From Bacteriovoracaceae bacterium UBA1511 (GTDB lineage Bacteria; Bdellovibrionota; Bacteriovoracia; Bacteriovoracales; Bacteriovoracaceae): a stretch of DNA of 46,797 nt. The stretch spans positions 1-46,797 of the forward strand of contig DCQT01000104.1 of the NCBI GenBank assembly GCA_002323535.1. The letters are read 5' to 3'. Shown in pieces: positions 7,271-15,213 of this stretch (position 1 is its first letter; each line of letters opens with the position of its first letter). Position numbers and translations under genes: made by a program. Under the pieces are notes generated by a model. The model ran no database searches and was not told where the DNA came from. It saw only the letters and a program-made list of their open reading frames with translations.

Positions 7271-8690
7271 TCTCATAAAAATTTTTCCTGCCAACTGTAA
7301 TTTTTGATAATAGCTTATTTGAAATTAAGCGATTCAATATCTTTTTAGCTTTACTATTAGAGATATCATAAAAGTCCATAAATTGATTTATTGTAAAGTG
7401 ATTTTCAATTTTTAATCGTTCTTTTTCTGTAATGTATATATTTTCTAAAAAATCATTATTGATATATGCGCGGTAGAATTTTGATTGAATGGGAATTTTA
7501 TAATGATTTATAATTCGATGGACAATTTGTTTGATTCTCTCTTTTATTAAAAATAAACCTGCAAAATCATCTTCTTCATAAATAAAAGAGGCAAGCGTTT
7601 CAAAGTTTACTCCATAGTCATGAGATCTAATTATCCAGTAAATGGCCCTAAGCTCATTGTTTAAACCAATGCCTTTAAAGCCGTTGATACAGTACTCCTG
7701 AGTTTCATAATTAATAAAGTTTTTACTTAATGGATTGCCTAGAGATTTAAATTCTTTTGGTGAGAAGCTTTTGTTTAAAATAGAAAATTTAAAAAAAGGA
7801 TAATTTGTGTTTTTAAATTCTATAATGTCTTCCCAAATATCTTTTGAGTGAACCGTTATTTCAGATAAGTAAGCAAAGTTTGAAAACAGTCGCTCTGGTG
7901 TAAAATTTCCTTTATGTATTTGATCAATGTAATAGCCTTTTAGATTTATTAAGCTTTTTCTAAATTCCTCAGGGGAGGCTAAAGCCGAATCTCTATATGC
8001 CTTAAAATAGTTCTTCTCATGGGATCCTGCATAGGGGGTATAGTAATTATTTTCAATACAGATCCTATCCATTTCTTTTGATTTCTTCCTATTACTTTGT
8101 TGGATAAATTTTAAAAGGTCGTATTTTGAAAAAATTCGTTTTATTGAGATATGATCATTCGAGGCTATCAATGCTTTCCTCTTTGTCTTTTCATAGGATT
8201 CAAAATTTTTTGTGTAGAGATAGCTCGCCGCTAAATTTCCCCAGATATGGGCGTGCTCAAACTCATTAAATTGTCCTTGTATATTTTCAGAGGCAAGCTT
8301 GTAGTATTTTTGCGCGTTAAAAAAATCTAAGTTAAAAAAATAAATTCCACCCAAAAACCTCATTTCAATTGGCCTATGGGTAATAATATTTTCGAGATAG
8401 GGAGAGACAAGTCTTTTTCCCCCAAACTTATTTAAAATATACAACGCGTAAAAAAAGCGCCTTTCATGATCATTATTTGTATCTAGAGGAATGTTTGGAA
8501 CCTTTTTAACTCTTAAGTATTTCAAAAAATGCCTAATAATTGGGTTAACGTGAATAAGAGTACAAAATAGTGCCTCAAGGTTTTCAGGAGTACTTAATAG
8601 ATTGGGATCAATTATAGTCTCAAGCTTTTTGTGAGCTAGTTCAAGTTTACCTGCTTTGATAAATTGGCGAATTTCTTCAATCTTTTCCAT
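7263..8690 (-). CDS. cytosolic helical-repeat protein with C-terminal winged helix
   Basis: Protein of 475 residues with no signal peptide or membrane segment. Most of it (about residues 1-400) is predicted helical, with TPR-like pairs such as RFLGGIYFFNLDFFNAQKYY and HIWGNLAASYLYTKNFESYE. The last 45 residues (FTINQFMDFYDISNSKAKKI, then LISNKLLSKITVGRKNFYEI) look like a winged helix-turn-helix DNA-binding domain. A role as a transcriptional regulator is suggested, but no known family was recognised. The ATG at 8690 is taken as start; a TTG lies directly before it and no good ribosome binding site is seen. It is divergent from the copper-type operon at 8800. Confidence 0.7.
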   Translation of the reverse strand: MEKIEEIRQFIKAGKLELAHKKLETIIDPNLLSTPENLEALFCTLIHVNPIIRHFLKYLRVKKVPNIPLDTNNDHERRFFYALYILNKFGGKRLVSPYLENIITHRPIEMRFLGGIYFFNLDFFNAQKYYKLASENIQGQFNEFEHAHIWGNLAASYLYTKNFESYEKTKRKALIASNDHISIKRIFSKYDLLKFIQQSNRKKSKEMDRICIENNYYTPYAGSHEKNYFKAYRDSALASPEEFRKSLINLKGYYIDQIHKGNFTPERLFSNFAYLSEITVHSKDIWEDIIEFKNTNYPFFKFSILNKSFSPKEFKSLGNPLSKNFINYETQEYCINGFKGIGLNNELRAIYWIIRSHDYGVNFETLASFIYEEDDFAGLFLIKERIKQIVHRIINHYKIPIQSKFYRAYINNDFLENIYITEKERLKIENHFTINQFMDFYDISNSKAKKILNRLISNKLLSKITVGRKNFYEII

Positions 8691-8746
8691 CAATTATTGT
8701 ATCGACTCTTTTCAAGCACATAGTGACCCATAGATAGCAATAACGT

Positions 8747-8790
8747 TTGTTTAAAAAAAAGATGTTGCGCATAATACCCCATGGGGGTAT
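8747..8790 (+). promoter_or_regulatory. promoter with CsoR-type operator
   Basis: The near-perfect palindrome ATACCCC-AT-GGGGGTAT at 8774-8790 is the classic GC-tract operator bound by CsoR-family tetramers. It overlaps the -10 CATAAT (8770-8775); a -35 TTGTTT lies at 8747-8752 with a 17-base spacer. Bound repressor would block RNA polymerase directly. The operon's last gene (10069-10341) encodes a CsoR-family protein, so autoregulation is expected. No strong ribosome binding site is seen before the first gene at 8800. Confidence 0.85.
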
Positions 8791-8799
8791 ATTGGGTTC

Positions 8800-9420
8800 A
8801 TGAACAAATTCTTACTTATTATAATTACCTTACTTCCAATTAATTCTTTTTCTCACCCAGTCATCTACAAAGGGGGGAGTATTTTTCAAGGAAGTTTTAT
8901 GCCAAGAATGAATCAAATCAGACTTGGGTACACTGCTTCTCCAAAATATTCATTTGTTTATAACGCTAACTATTTTGAAAATATTAATAAATACCAAGAT
9001 CATACTGTTGGAATGAATTTTCTATTAAAAAGATGGCTTAATTACGACTCTCAAGCAAACTTATACACGGGGATTCATGGGGGGGGATACAAAAACTCTT
9101 TTTCCAACGGAAAAGTAGGGCATTTATTTTTTATGGGAGATTGGGAATCTAGAGTTCACTACACGATGTTTAAGGTAAAAAGATTTATCTACAATGGAGA
9201 AACGAGGCAAAACTTCACAGCCCGTTATGGTTTTGCACCATTTATCGCTGGGATGAACGAACTTCAAGCGTGGCTAATCCTTCAAGGGATGTACGTGGAG
9301 GATCAGTCCAGAGAAGTCAATATCACCCCAATGCTTCGATTTTTTTATAAAAATGTTCTTTGGGAGATTGGCCACTCAACTCGAGGTCAAAGTTATCTTA
9401 CTTTAATGGTTCATTACTAA
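8800..9420 (+). CDS. outer-membrane beta-barrel-like protein of the CsoR operon
   Basis: Protein of 206 residues with a signal peptide (about 1-18, ending FSH/P). The mature part has regularly alternating hydrophobic and polar strands separated by short turns and ends in LTLMVHY, with a C-terminal aromatic residue as in outer-membrane barrels. About 8-10 strands would fit. No named family was recognised. It is the first gene after the CsoR operator, and the next gene starts 12 bases later, so it is very probably the outer-membrane part of a Cu(I)- or Hg(II)-handling system. The transported metal and direction are not shown by the sequence. Confidence 0.75.
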   Translation: MNKFLLIIITLLPINSFSHPVIYKGGSIFQGSFMPRMNQIRLGYTASPKYSFVYNANYFENINKYQDHTVGMNFLLKRWLNYDSQANLYTGIHGGGYKNSFSNGKVGHLFFMGDWESRVHYTMFKVKRFIYNGETRQNFTARYGFAPFIAGMNELQAWLILQGMYVEDQSREVNITPMLRFFYKNVLWEIGHSTRGQSYLTLMVHY

Positions 9421-9432
9421 AGGAGAAAAGTG

Positions 9433-9708
9433 ATGAAAATTTTTATTTTTTTAATGCTTATTTCAACCACATTATTTGCTCAGTCCAATGTCAAGATAGA
9501 TGTACCAGGAATGGTTTGTCAGATGTGTGTTTTTGGAATGAAAAAAAACTTTAAATCAGTGGTTAACGACCCCGAAAAAGATGTTTTTGTGGATCTTGAT
9601 AAAAAAACGGTGGTTGTAAATTTAAAAGAAAAAATATCTGAAGACGAAATTAAAAAACGGGTTAATGATGCAGGCTATAATGCACAAAAAATAACTTGGC
9701 TTAAATGA
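9433..9708 (+). CDS. periplasmic heavy-metal-associated (HMA/MerP-like) protein
   Basis: Protein of 91 residues with a signal peptide (about 1-17, ending LFA) followed by one HMA domain of ferredoxin-like fold. The metal motif is PGMVCQMC (C29/C32), close to the GMTCxxC consensus of copper chaperones and MerP. The rest (VFVDLDKKTVVVNL, then KKRVNDAGYNAQKI) follows the beta-alpha-beta pattern. AGGAGA at 9421-9426 gives the start; a GTG lies directly before the ATG. It overlaps the next gene by ATGA, so a membrane partner is translated in a coupled way. The export signal makes it MerP-like rather than a cytosolic CopZ. Confidence 0.9.
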   Translation: MKIFIFLMLISTTLFAQSNVKIDVPGMVCQMCVFGMKKNFKSVVNDPEKDVFVDLDKKTVVVNLKEKISEDEIKKRVNDAGYNAQKITWLK

Positions 9709-10079
9709 TTAAAAAATTCATTACGTTTTTCTCTTTGTTTGGAAGTGTGAGCACCCTTCTTTGTTGCGCCCTTCCAGTGACGCTTGTTTCAATTGGGATG
9801 GGGGCAACATTTGCGTCCCTTACTTCAAGTATTCCTGGAATTTTGTGGCTTGTTGGGCATAAAGATATCTTGTTTGTCTTAACAGGAATCATGCTAATTG
9901 TTTCCTACTTTTTAATGAGGCACGGTCAAAAACAAGCCTGTCCGATTGATCCATCTCAGGCAGAAGTTTGTCGAGAGTCAAAAGGACTTAGCAACAAAAT
10001 TTTTTGGCTCTCTGTTATTACTTATTTAATAGGACTTCTATTTTCCTATGTTATCCCAAAGGTTTTTTATGGCATGTAA
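9705..10079 (+). CDS. MerT-like inner-membrane metal transporter
   Basis: Membrane protein of 124 residues with three predicted helices (about 7-40, 53-71 and 98-120). The first helix carries a vicinal cysteine pair, LLCCALP (C20/C21), as in MerT. The loop between helices 2 and 3 has two more cysteines (C79 and C89), in the place where MerT keeps its second pair. MerT takes metal from periplasmic MerP and brings it through the membrane. The start overlaps the upstream HMA gene by ATGA, and its end overlaps csoR by 11 bases. No MerA, MerR or copper ATPase gene is nearby, so import of mercury for reduction is unlikely to be the whole story. Confidence 0.82.
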   Translation: MIKKFITFFSLFGSVSTLLCCALPVTLVSIGMGATFASLTSSIPGILWLVGHKDILFVLTGIMLIVSYFLMRHGQKQACPIDPSQAEVCRESKGLSNKIFWLSVITYLIGLLFSYVIPKVFYGM

Positions 10080-10341
10080 ACCAGATCATACACCACAAAT
10101 AAAACGATTAAATAGAATGATTGGACAACTTGGTGGAGTAAAAAAAATGATTGAAGACGGTGTCTATTGTCCAGAGATTCTTATTCAAACTAAAGCAGTA
10201 AGCTCTGCCCTTAGAAGTCTTGAAACATCCTTACTCGAAGGCCATTTAAACGGTTGTGTAACTGAGGCGATTTTCTCGGGAGTTGAAAAAGATAAGAAGG
10301 TTGAAGAGCTTCTTCAGATATTTAAAACCAGAATAAAATAA
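10069..10341 (+). CDS. csoR: CsoR-family copper-sensing repressor
   Basis: All-helical 90-residue repressor of the CsoR/RcnR/FrmR family. The three Cu(I) ligands of CsoR are all present: C34 in GVYCPEI, and H59 and C63 in LLEGHLNGC. RcnR would have histidine in the last position, so a Cu(I) sensor is favoured over a Ni/Co sensor. An extra C3 and H7 near the N-terminus are noted. The start at 10069 is set by AAAGG about 8 bases upstream and by the family's length. It is the last gene of the operon whose promoter has a CsoR operator at 8774-8790. The convergent gene's stop codon is directly adjacent. Confidence 0.92.
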   Translation: MACKPDHTPQIKRLNRMIGQLGGVKKMIEDGVYCPEILIQTKAVSSALRSLETSLLEGHLNGCVTEAIFSGVEKDKKVEELLQIFKTRIK

Positions 10342-12204
10342 TTAGTCTAAAATATTAATTTCCCCATTTAATACGGAAATTAAATCAAAGGGTTCTTTGA
10401 TATTTTCTAGTTTTGGAAAAACCTTATTTTGAATTAATTTAGTACGTTTTATCCGTCCAAGATTTAGTCCAAGGCTTTTATCTATTAAATCATATATTAG
10501 AACATCACCGTTCCCAGTTTTTCTAGTGTATTCGCTTGTGATGATAAATGTGGTATTCTCATCCACTCCAATCCCGAAAGGTGTTTGGTCGTATTGTTTT
10601 TTTGCCCTATTAATAAAGGATAAAAGCCTCCCCTCACGATTCCTCTGTGAAAAGTGAGAATCGGTCAGTATATTTTTCATGAAGGGATGAGTGATTAAAT
10701 CCTTTTGTAAGTGTATTTTTGTTGAGTCTGGATTTCTTAAAGCTTGATCTGAATAGATGGTTCCATTTTTTGCCGAGAAATAAAATTCTCCCATTATGGC
10801 GAGCCCAGCACTTGATCCGGCCAATGGAATTCCTTGATTGATTTTTTCTTGAAGAAGCTCAAGTAGCAGAGTGTTTTCCCAATAGGAAAAATATCTATAC
10901 TGATCGCCACCTGTGAGAAAAATGCCATCTGCTTTTTTTAAGGCACTAAGTGCTTCTAAGTTTCCTGCAGCACTTTGGTTTTTTGTAGATACGGTAGTGA
11001 TTGAGTTTATTTTAATATTATTTTTTTTAGCAAGGTTCCAAAGGTAATGAGTGTACCGATGGTTTATTTTTGATTTGGTAGACAAGATAACGAGGTCACC
11101 ACCATTTATTTCGCGAAGAAGATACTTAAATCCCTCAGGATCATTTTCACCTCCTCCCATGAGTATAAAGCTAGATTTTGTGACTGATTTTTGATCTACC
11201 TCTGCTCCAATTTTATTGATGATGAGATTTTTTTTTGTGTTTTTTCTTATGAAAATATTTTGTGCTTGAATGGATTGAAATACTTTTAAGTGATCATGCC
11301 CGATATCTGGAATACTTAAAAACTGATGGTGATGATCAGGTGCCGTTTTTCTAAGATACTGAAAAAAATTATAGGCACGCTCAATTCGATTTTTTCCCTG
11401 AGTATTGGCACCACAGGATCTATCCAGATAATCAGTCTCTTTATCCTCTTCAGACATTAGGTAAACGACTGGATTATTTTGATAATTTTTGGGTAGATCC
11501 TGGGCGGTTAAATTGTTGAAGTATTCAGGTAGCCCATACTCTGTTCCGTATATGTACTCGTTGTAATCAGGGCATTCATCTCGATCAGGTGTATAGGAGA
11601 AATATCCAATGGGGGTGTGTTCCATTCTCTCTGTGTGAAAATAAAGATAACTTGATGGATTGGAGACAACTAGTTTTAAATCCGCTTTCACTGTTTTTGG
11701 AGTCTTTGTCGCAGCGGCATAGCGCTGAATAAATTGCCCGCCAGCAGAATGTCCAATAAGAGTAATATTTTTAAGGTTTTTATACTTTTTGTTTTCTTCA
11801 AAAGATTGAATCAATAGATCCATTACTTCAAAGCTACTTAATCCTCCTTCTCTTGAGTTGTAGCCATACTTCCATTTTTGATACCACCGACGTCCCCAAA
11901 AAAGCTCACCTTTATCACGTGAATCACCCTCTCTTTTAAACGTTGGAGCAACAACAAGGGTTGTTTCTAATTTATTTTTAACGGACTGACAAAGATCTTT
12001 AAAGTACTCATCTCCATTTCGAAGAGTCCCATGAAGGGCGATAATTACATGCTTAATTTTATTGTCATGAGCCTCTAAAGCTTTGGAAGAATGAACGCTT
12101 ATCCAGTGATCTTCAATGTTGAATTTATTAACTGTAGGGTTCAAGCAGTCACTTGATATGGCCGTGACTGAATAAAAGAAGCAAATAACAAGTACTAATC
12201 GCAT
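10342..12204 (-). CDS. secreted fusion of alpha/beta hydrolase and cyanophycinase (S51) domains
   Basis: Exported protein of 620 residues with a signal peptide (about 1-19) and two enzyme domains. Residues about 30-320 form an alpha/beta hydrolase: HGTLRNGDEY near 58, nucleophile elbow GHSAGG (S153), a likely acid at about 254, and H303 in GHDH. Residues about 340-620 form a peptidase S51 domain of the cyanophycinase kind: LTGGDQ (430-435), GSSAGLAIMGE (nucleophile S465) and SHFSQRNREGRLL (H517 region), then GIGVDENTT. Cyanophycinase cuts multi-L-arginyl-poly-L-aspartate to dipeptides. A secreted form could digest this polymer from prey or the environment. The partner domain's substrate is unknown. 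I know of no standard family with this architecture. It abuts csoR with no gap. Confidence 0.85.
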   Translation of the reverse strand: MRLVLVICFFYSVTAISSDCLNPTVNKFNIEDHWISVHSSKALEAHDNKIKHVIIALHGTLRNGDEYFKDLCQSVKNKLETTLVVAPTFKREGDSRDKGELFWGRRWYQKWKYGYNSREGGLSSFEVMDLLIQSFEENKKYKNLKNITLIGHSAGGQFIQRYAAATKTPKTVKADLKLVVSNPSSYLYFHTERMEHTPIGYFSYTPDRDECPDYNEYIYGTEYGLPEYFNNLTAQDLPKNYQNNPVVYLMSEEDKETDYLDRSCGANTQGKNRIERAYNFFQYLRKTAPDHHHQFLSIPDIGHDHLKVFQSIQAQNIFIRKNTKKNLIINKIGAEVDQKSVTKSSFILMGGGENDPEGFKYLLREINGGDLVILSTKSKINHRYTHYLWNLAKKNNIKINSITTVSTKNQSAAGNLEALSALKKADGIFLTGGDQYRYFSYWENTLLLELLQEKINQGIPLAGSSAGLAIMGEFYFSAKNGTIYSDQALRNPDSTKIHLQKDLITHPFMKNILTDSHFSQRNREGRLLSFINRAKKQYDQTPFGIGVDENTTFIITSEYTRKTGNGDVLIYDLIDKSLGLNLGRIKRTKLIQNKVFPKLENIKEPFDLISVLNGEINILD

Positions 12205-12383
12205 AAAAGACCTTTTTAAAAAGATAAATCTTATGACTTAATTAAATTTATCGTCAATATCAGTCCACCCTCAAGTCACTGGCAACAGAAACCGTGTCAG
12301 TCAGTTATTTAAAGTAAGTAAATGATTAGTTAAATTTAAAGCCTTTGGTAGTAGTTTTTTTGGACTATATCTATAATTAAAAA

Positions 12384-13271
12384 ATGAAAAAAATTAATCT
12401 GTTTCTTTTGTTTTTTTATTGTTCCACGACTTTTGGAAATGAGTTAACTCTCTACTTTTTTCCATCACCTTACAAAATGGATTGGAGCTCTCCAAGTCGT
12501 CTTGCAAATTCAGTTTTAAAAAATACTTATATGCCAACAAAGTTTCTTCTTCGCCATGCTATAGGACACGTAAGTACGGAAGTGAGGTGTGAAAATGATG
12601 GGTATTATCATCTATCAGGGATGACCACGAGAGATAAAACCGAAGATAGGGATTTACTTTTAAAAAAGAAAATCGGCTTAGGCGTTGTTTTTTACCCCAT
12701 GAAAGGAATGCTTCAAAGTCAAAAAGAGGTCAGGGATGACCTTGAAGATCGCTATAAAAAAGGAAAGATGAATTGGATAACTTTTAAGATCTCTCAGACG
12801 ACTTGCAAAAGACTTAAAACTTACATACAGACCTACGAAAAAGAAAGTTTAGCTGATGTTTATGGCCTTGTCTTTAATCCAAGAAAAAAAGAGGGTGCAG
12901 GATGTAGTGCTTTTGGAATGAGTATGCTTGAGGTAGCCGGATTAATGACAAGTGAGCACCGGACTGAATTTAGTCAACGAGTGTTTGTGAATAATGACCT
13001 TGATGGGTTTTCTCAAGGCGAAAAAAACGTTTCTTTTTTTAAAGTTCTTGCAGGAATGAAAGGTTCAAGAAAATGGGCATCTGATAAGTTCACTGGAAGA
13101 GAGCTCTTTTTTTGGCGTCCAAACTTAATGTATGATTGGGTAAAAAATAAAATTATAACAGTTGAGAATAGAAAACTTGATGATTACAAAATATTCACTC
13201 GTGGAAAAGTGAAGGGACTATATTTGGATCGAGCAAAAGTACCAACGCCAAAAGAGCCTATCTTTTACTAA
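12384..13271 (+). CDS. secreted protein, possible permuted papain-fold enzyme
   Basis: Protein of 295 residues with a signal peptide (about 1-18, ending FGN). The sequence LLRHAIGHVSTEV (H58, H62) precedes, by about 110 residues, EGAGCSAFGMSMLE (C174). A His first in a G-H-V setting followed later by Cys-Ser is the order seen in circularly permuted NlpC/P60-like proteins (YiiX, LRAT-like). A cysteine hydrolase acting on peptide or lipid bonds is therefore possible; this is inference, and the family was not recognised. No good ribosome binding site is seen before the ATG. The gene stands alone between divergent and downstream intergenic gaps. Confidence 0.72.
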   Translation: MKKINLFLLFFYCSTTFGNELTLYFFPSPYKMDWSSPSRLANSVLKNTYMPTKFLLRHAIGHVSTEVRCENDGYYHLSGMTTRDKTEDRDLLLKKKIGLGVVFYPMKGMLQSQKEVRDDLEDRYKKGKMNWITFKISQTTCKRLKTYIQTYEKESLADVYGLVFNPRKKEGAGCSAFGMSMLEVAGLMTSEHRTEFSQRVFVNNDLDGFSQGEKNVSFFKVLAGMKGSRKWASDKFTGRELFFWRPNLMYDWVKNKIITVENRKLDDYKIFTRGKVKGLYLDRAKVPTPKEPIFY

Positions 13272-13300
13272 GTTTGATCTGAAACTTCCTGGCGCATTGA

Positions 13301-13317
13301 GATAACAATAGGTTATC
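13301..13317. repeat. small inverted repeat between two secreted-protein genes
   Basis: GATAAC (13301-13306) and GTTATC (13312-13317) form a perfect 6-base inverted repeat with a 5-base spacer. There is no T tract, so an operator for the gene at 13396 is as likely as a weak terminator for the gene before. Confidence 0.4.
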
Positions 13318-13395
13318 ACCTAATAAATAGAGTGTGTTTGACGTATCGATTCATTTACCTGCTAATTACTATTATCAATTTCAAGGAAGAATATG

Positions 13396-15213
13396 ATGAA
13401 ACTAATTAGTTCTATTTTATTGCTATTTTCACTAAATGTATTTTCAAAAAATATTATCTCCGAAACCTATTCAAAAATTAAATATAAACAAGCGGTAAAA
13501 AATGTTGACGAGTTTTTATCTTCTCCAGGTAATTTAAAACTATGCCCAGGGGTAAAGCTTAGTATTACCTGTGGGGATAAAGTTTGTGGAAAGCGTGAAA
13601 ATATAAAAAACTGTCCAGCGGATTGTATTAAGGGTGAGATTAGGTCCTACAACCATGAGGTGATTTGCGATAAAGTTAAAACAGTTTTTACTCCAGAGAG
13701 TGAAAAAGAGTTTCAAAATGCAATAAGTGAGTCGGTCAAAAATGGTATGCGTGTAAGAATCGTAGGAAACTTGCATTCTGCAAGTACGCAGCTTTGTAAT
13801 AAAAGTGTCATTATCTCGACGAAAAAATTAAAAAAGATTTATGGATTAACCTCCGTCAATGGCGAGGAAACTGTTCACGCCCAGGCCGGAGTAACCATTG
13901 GAGAATTATCTGAATGGCTTCATGAAAAAAATCTCTCCCTAGGTTATACGATGATTGGCTATCGCGGCGTCACAATCGCTGGAGTGACCGCCACCGGAGG
14001 TCATGGAAGTTCTCCAAAGCATAATTCTGTGATGTCCTCATTAATTAAAGAAATGACAATTATTGATTCGAAAGGAGAGAGAAAAGTAATTAACGAAAAA
14101 AATACATCAGTGGATGAGTGGAAAGCCTTTAAAGCAAGCCTTGGCATGCTTGGGGGTATTACTTCGATGAAGTTAAAAGTAGTTCCTCAGTTTAACTTAA
14201 AAGTAAAAGTCACGAATCACGACATTGAAGAAATAACTAAAGAGCAGAACCTAGAGGAGTTTGTCTCCCCTTGTGATTGGGGGCAAATTAATTGGTTTCC
14301 TGGCAGTGAAAAGTTTTTATTTTCTTGTGCAAAAAAAACAAGCGAAGCCCCAGAAAAAGGAGCGGAGAACACACTTTTAATGCCAGACTTTCCAAATTTT
14401 ATAATCAAACCATTCAAAAAAGTTATGCAGTACGGGGCTTGTTTCAATAAGTTAAATTGTATGGTTGAACGCGTTCGATACTGGCAAATGAATTGGCTGT
14501 CTTATTTTAAAAAGGAGAATAGGAGAGGAAAGCTTAAGTCAACGCACGAAGCTGTAGGGTATTCTCATAAAATTACAAGCTCTGCATTTACGGATAAAGC
14601 ACAAGGATTTTTTCAAATGGATTGGGAGATTGCCGTTCCTGCATCAAAGCTTCAAGAGGCACTGTTGGCGGTGAATGATCTCGTTGAAAAACAAAAAGTT
14701 TGTCTTCCTTTGATAGGTGTTTTTATACGATTTACCCGTGCAAATAGCGACACACTTCTTGCTCATTCCGTTGCCTCTGGTGGATTTAAAAAAGGGGAGC
14801 TTGTAGCGTTCATTGAAATGCCTGTTTATTTACCCTCTGGTTTTTCAAAAGAGAAACTAAAAGAACACGAAGCAGCCTATGAAGAGTTTGCTCGCATGCT
14901 TGTGATGAATTTCAATGGCCGTGCTCACTGGGGAAAAAATCGAGACTGGGTTTTTAAAGAAGGGATTGGTCGAGGGTCTTTGAGTGAAAACTTAAATAAA
15001 TTTCAAAGCGTCCTGACTAAATGGGATCCAACAGGTGTTTTTAGTAATCATTTTGGTAAAAACTTAGGTCTCAAGTGGTCAAACTATGATGATGGTGATT
15101 GTACGGATCACTACTCGCCTGTTTGCGATAATGAAGGTGCACGTTATCAAAACAAATGTCAGGCAAGAAAGAGCGGAAAATTTGAAACAGGTCAGTGTGA
15201 GGCTAGGATTTAA
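13396..15213 (+). CDS. secreted FAD-linked oxidase (VAO/aldonolactone oxidase-like) with Kazal-like tail
   Basis: Exported flavoprotein of 605 residues. After a signal peptide (about 1-18) comes a cysteine-rich knot, CGDKVCGKRENIKNCPADC (about 60-77). Then comes the FAD-binding (PP-loop) domain: RVRIVGNLHSAS, with a His (about 127) placed like the covalent-FAD histidine, and TIAGVTATGGHGSS. The substrate domain resembles gulonolactone/arabinonolactone oxidases, with WGKNRDWVF and a KWDPTGVFSNHF stretch near the end. The last 35 residues carry CTDHYSPVCDNEGARYQNKC, a Kazal-like inhibitor pattern with four cysteines. Such enzymes oxidise sugar lactones or alcohols with O2 and can make H2O2. AAGGA at 13383 favours the second of two adjacent ATGs. 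It overlaps yghU by 11 bases at its end. Confidence 0.85.
   Translation: MKLISSILLLFSLNVFSKNIISETYSKIKYKQAVKNVDEFLSSPGNLKLCPGVKLSITCGDKVCGKRENIKNCPADCIKGEIRSYNHEVICDKVKTVFTPESEKEFQNAISESVKNGMRVRIVGNLHSASTQLCNKSVIISTKKLKKIYGLTSVNGEETVHAQAGVTIGELSEWLHEKNLSLGYTMIGYRGVTIAGVTATGGHGSSPKHNSVMSSLIKEMTIIDSKGERKVINEKNTSVDEWKAFKASLGMLGGITSMKLKVVPQFNLKVKVTNHDIEEITKEQNLEEFVSPCDWGQINWFPGSEKFLFSCAKKTSEAPEKGAENTLLMPDFPNFIIKPFKKVMQYGACFNKLNCMVERVRYWQMNWLSYFKKENRRGKLKSTHEAVGYSHKITSSAFTDKAQGFFQMDWEIAVPASKLQEALLAVNDLVEKQKVCLPLIGVFIRFTRANSDTLLAHSVASGGFKKGELVAFIEMPVYLPSGFSKEKLKEHEAAYEEFARMLVMNFNGRAHWGKNRDWVFKEGIGRGSLSENLNKFQSVLTKWDPTGVFSNHFGKNLGLKWSNYDDGDCTDHYSPVCDNEGARYQNKCQARKSGKFETGQCEARI

Noticed and set aside
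8800..10341. Classical mercury resistance operon
   Set aside because: No MerR, no mercuric reductase, and the regulator has Cu(I)-type CsoR ligands; only MerP/MerT-like parts are present.
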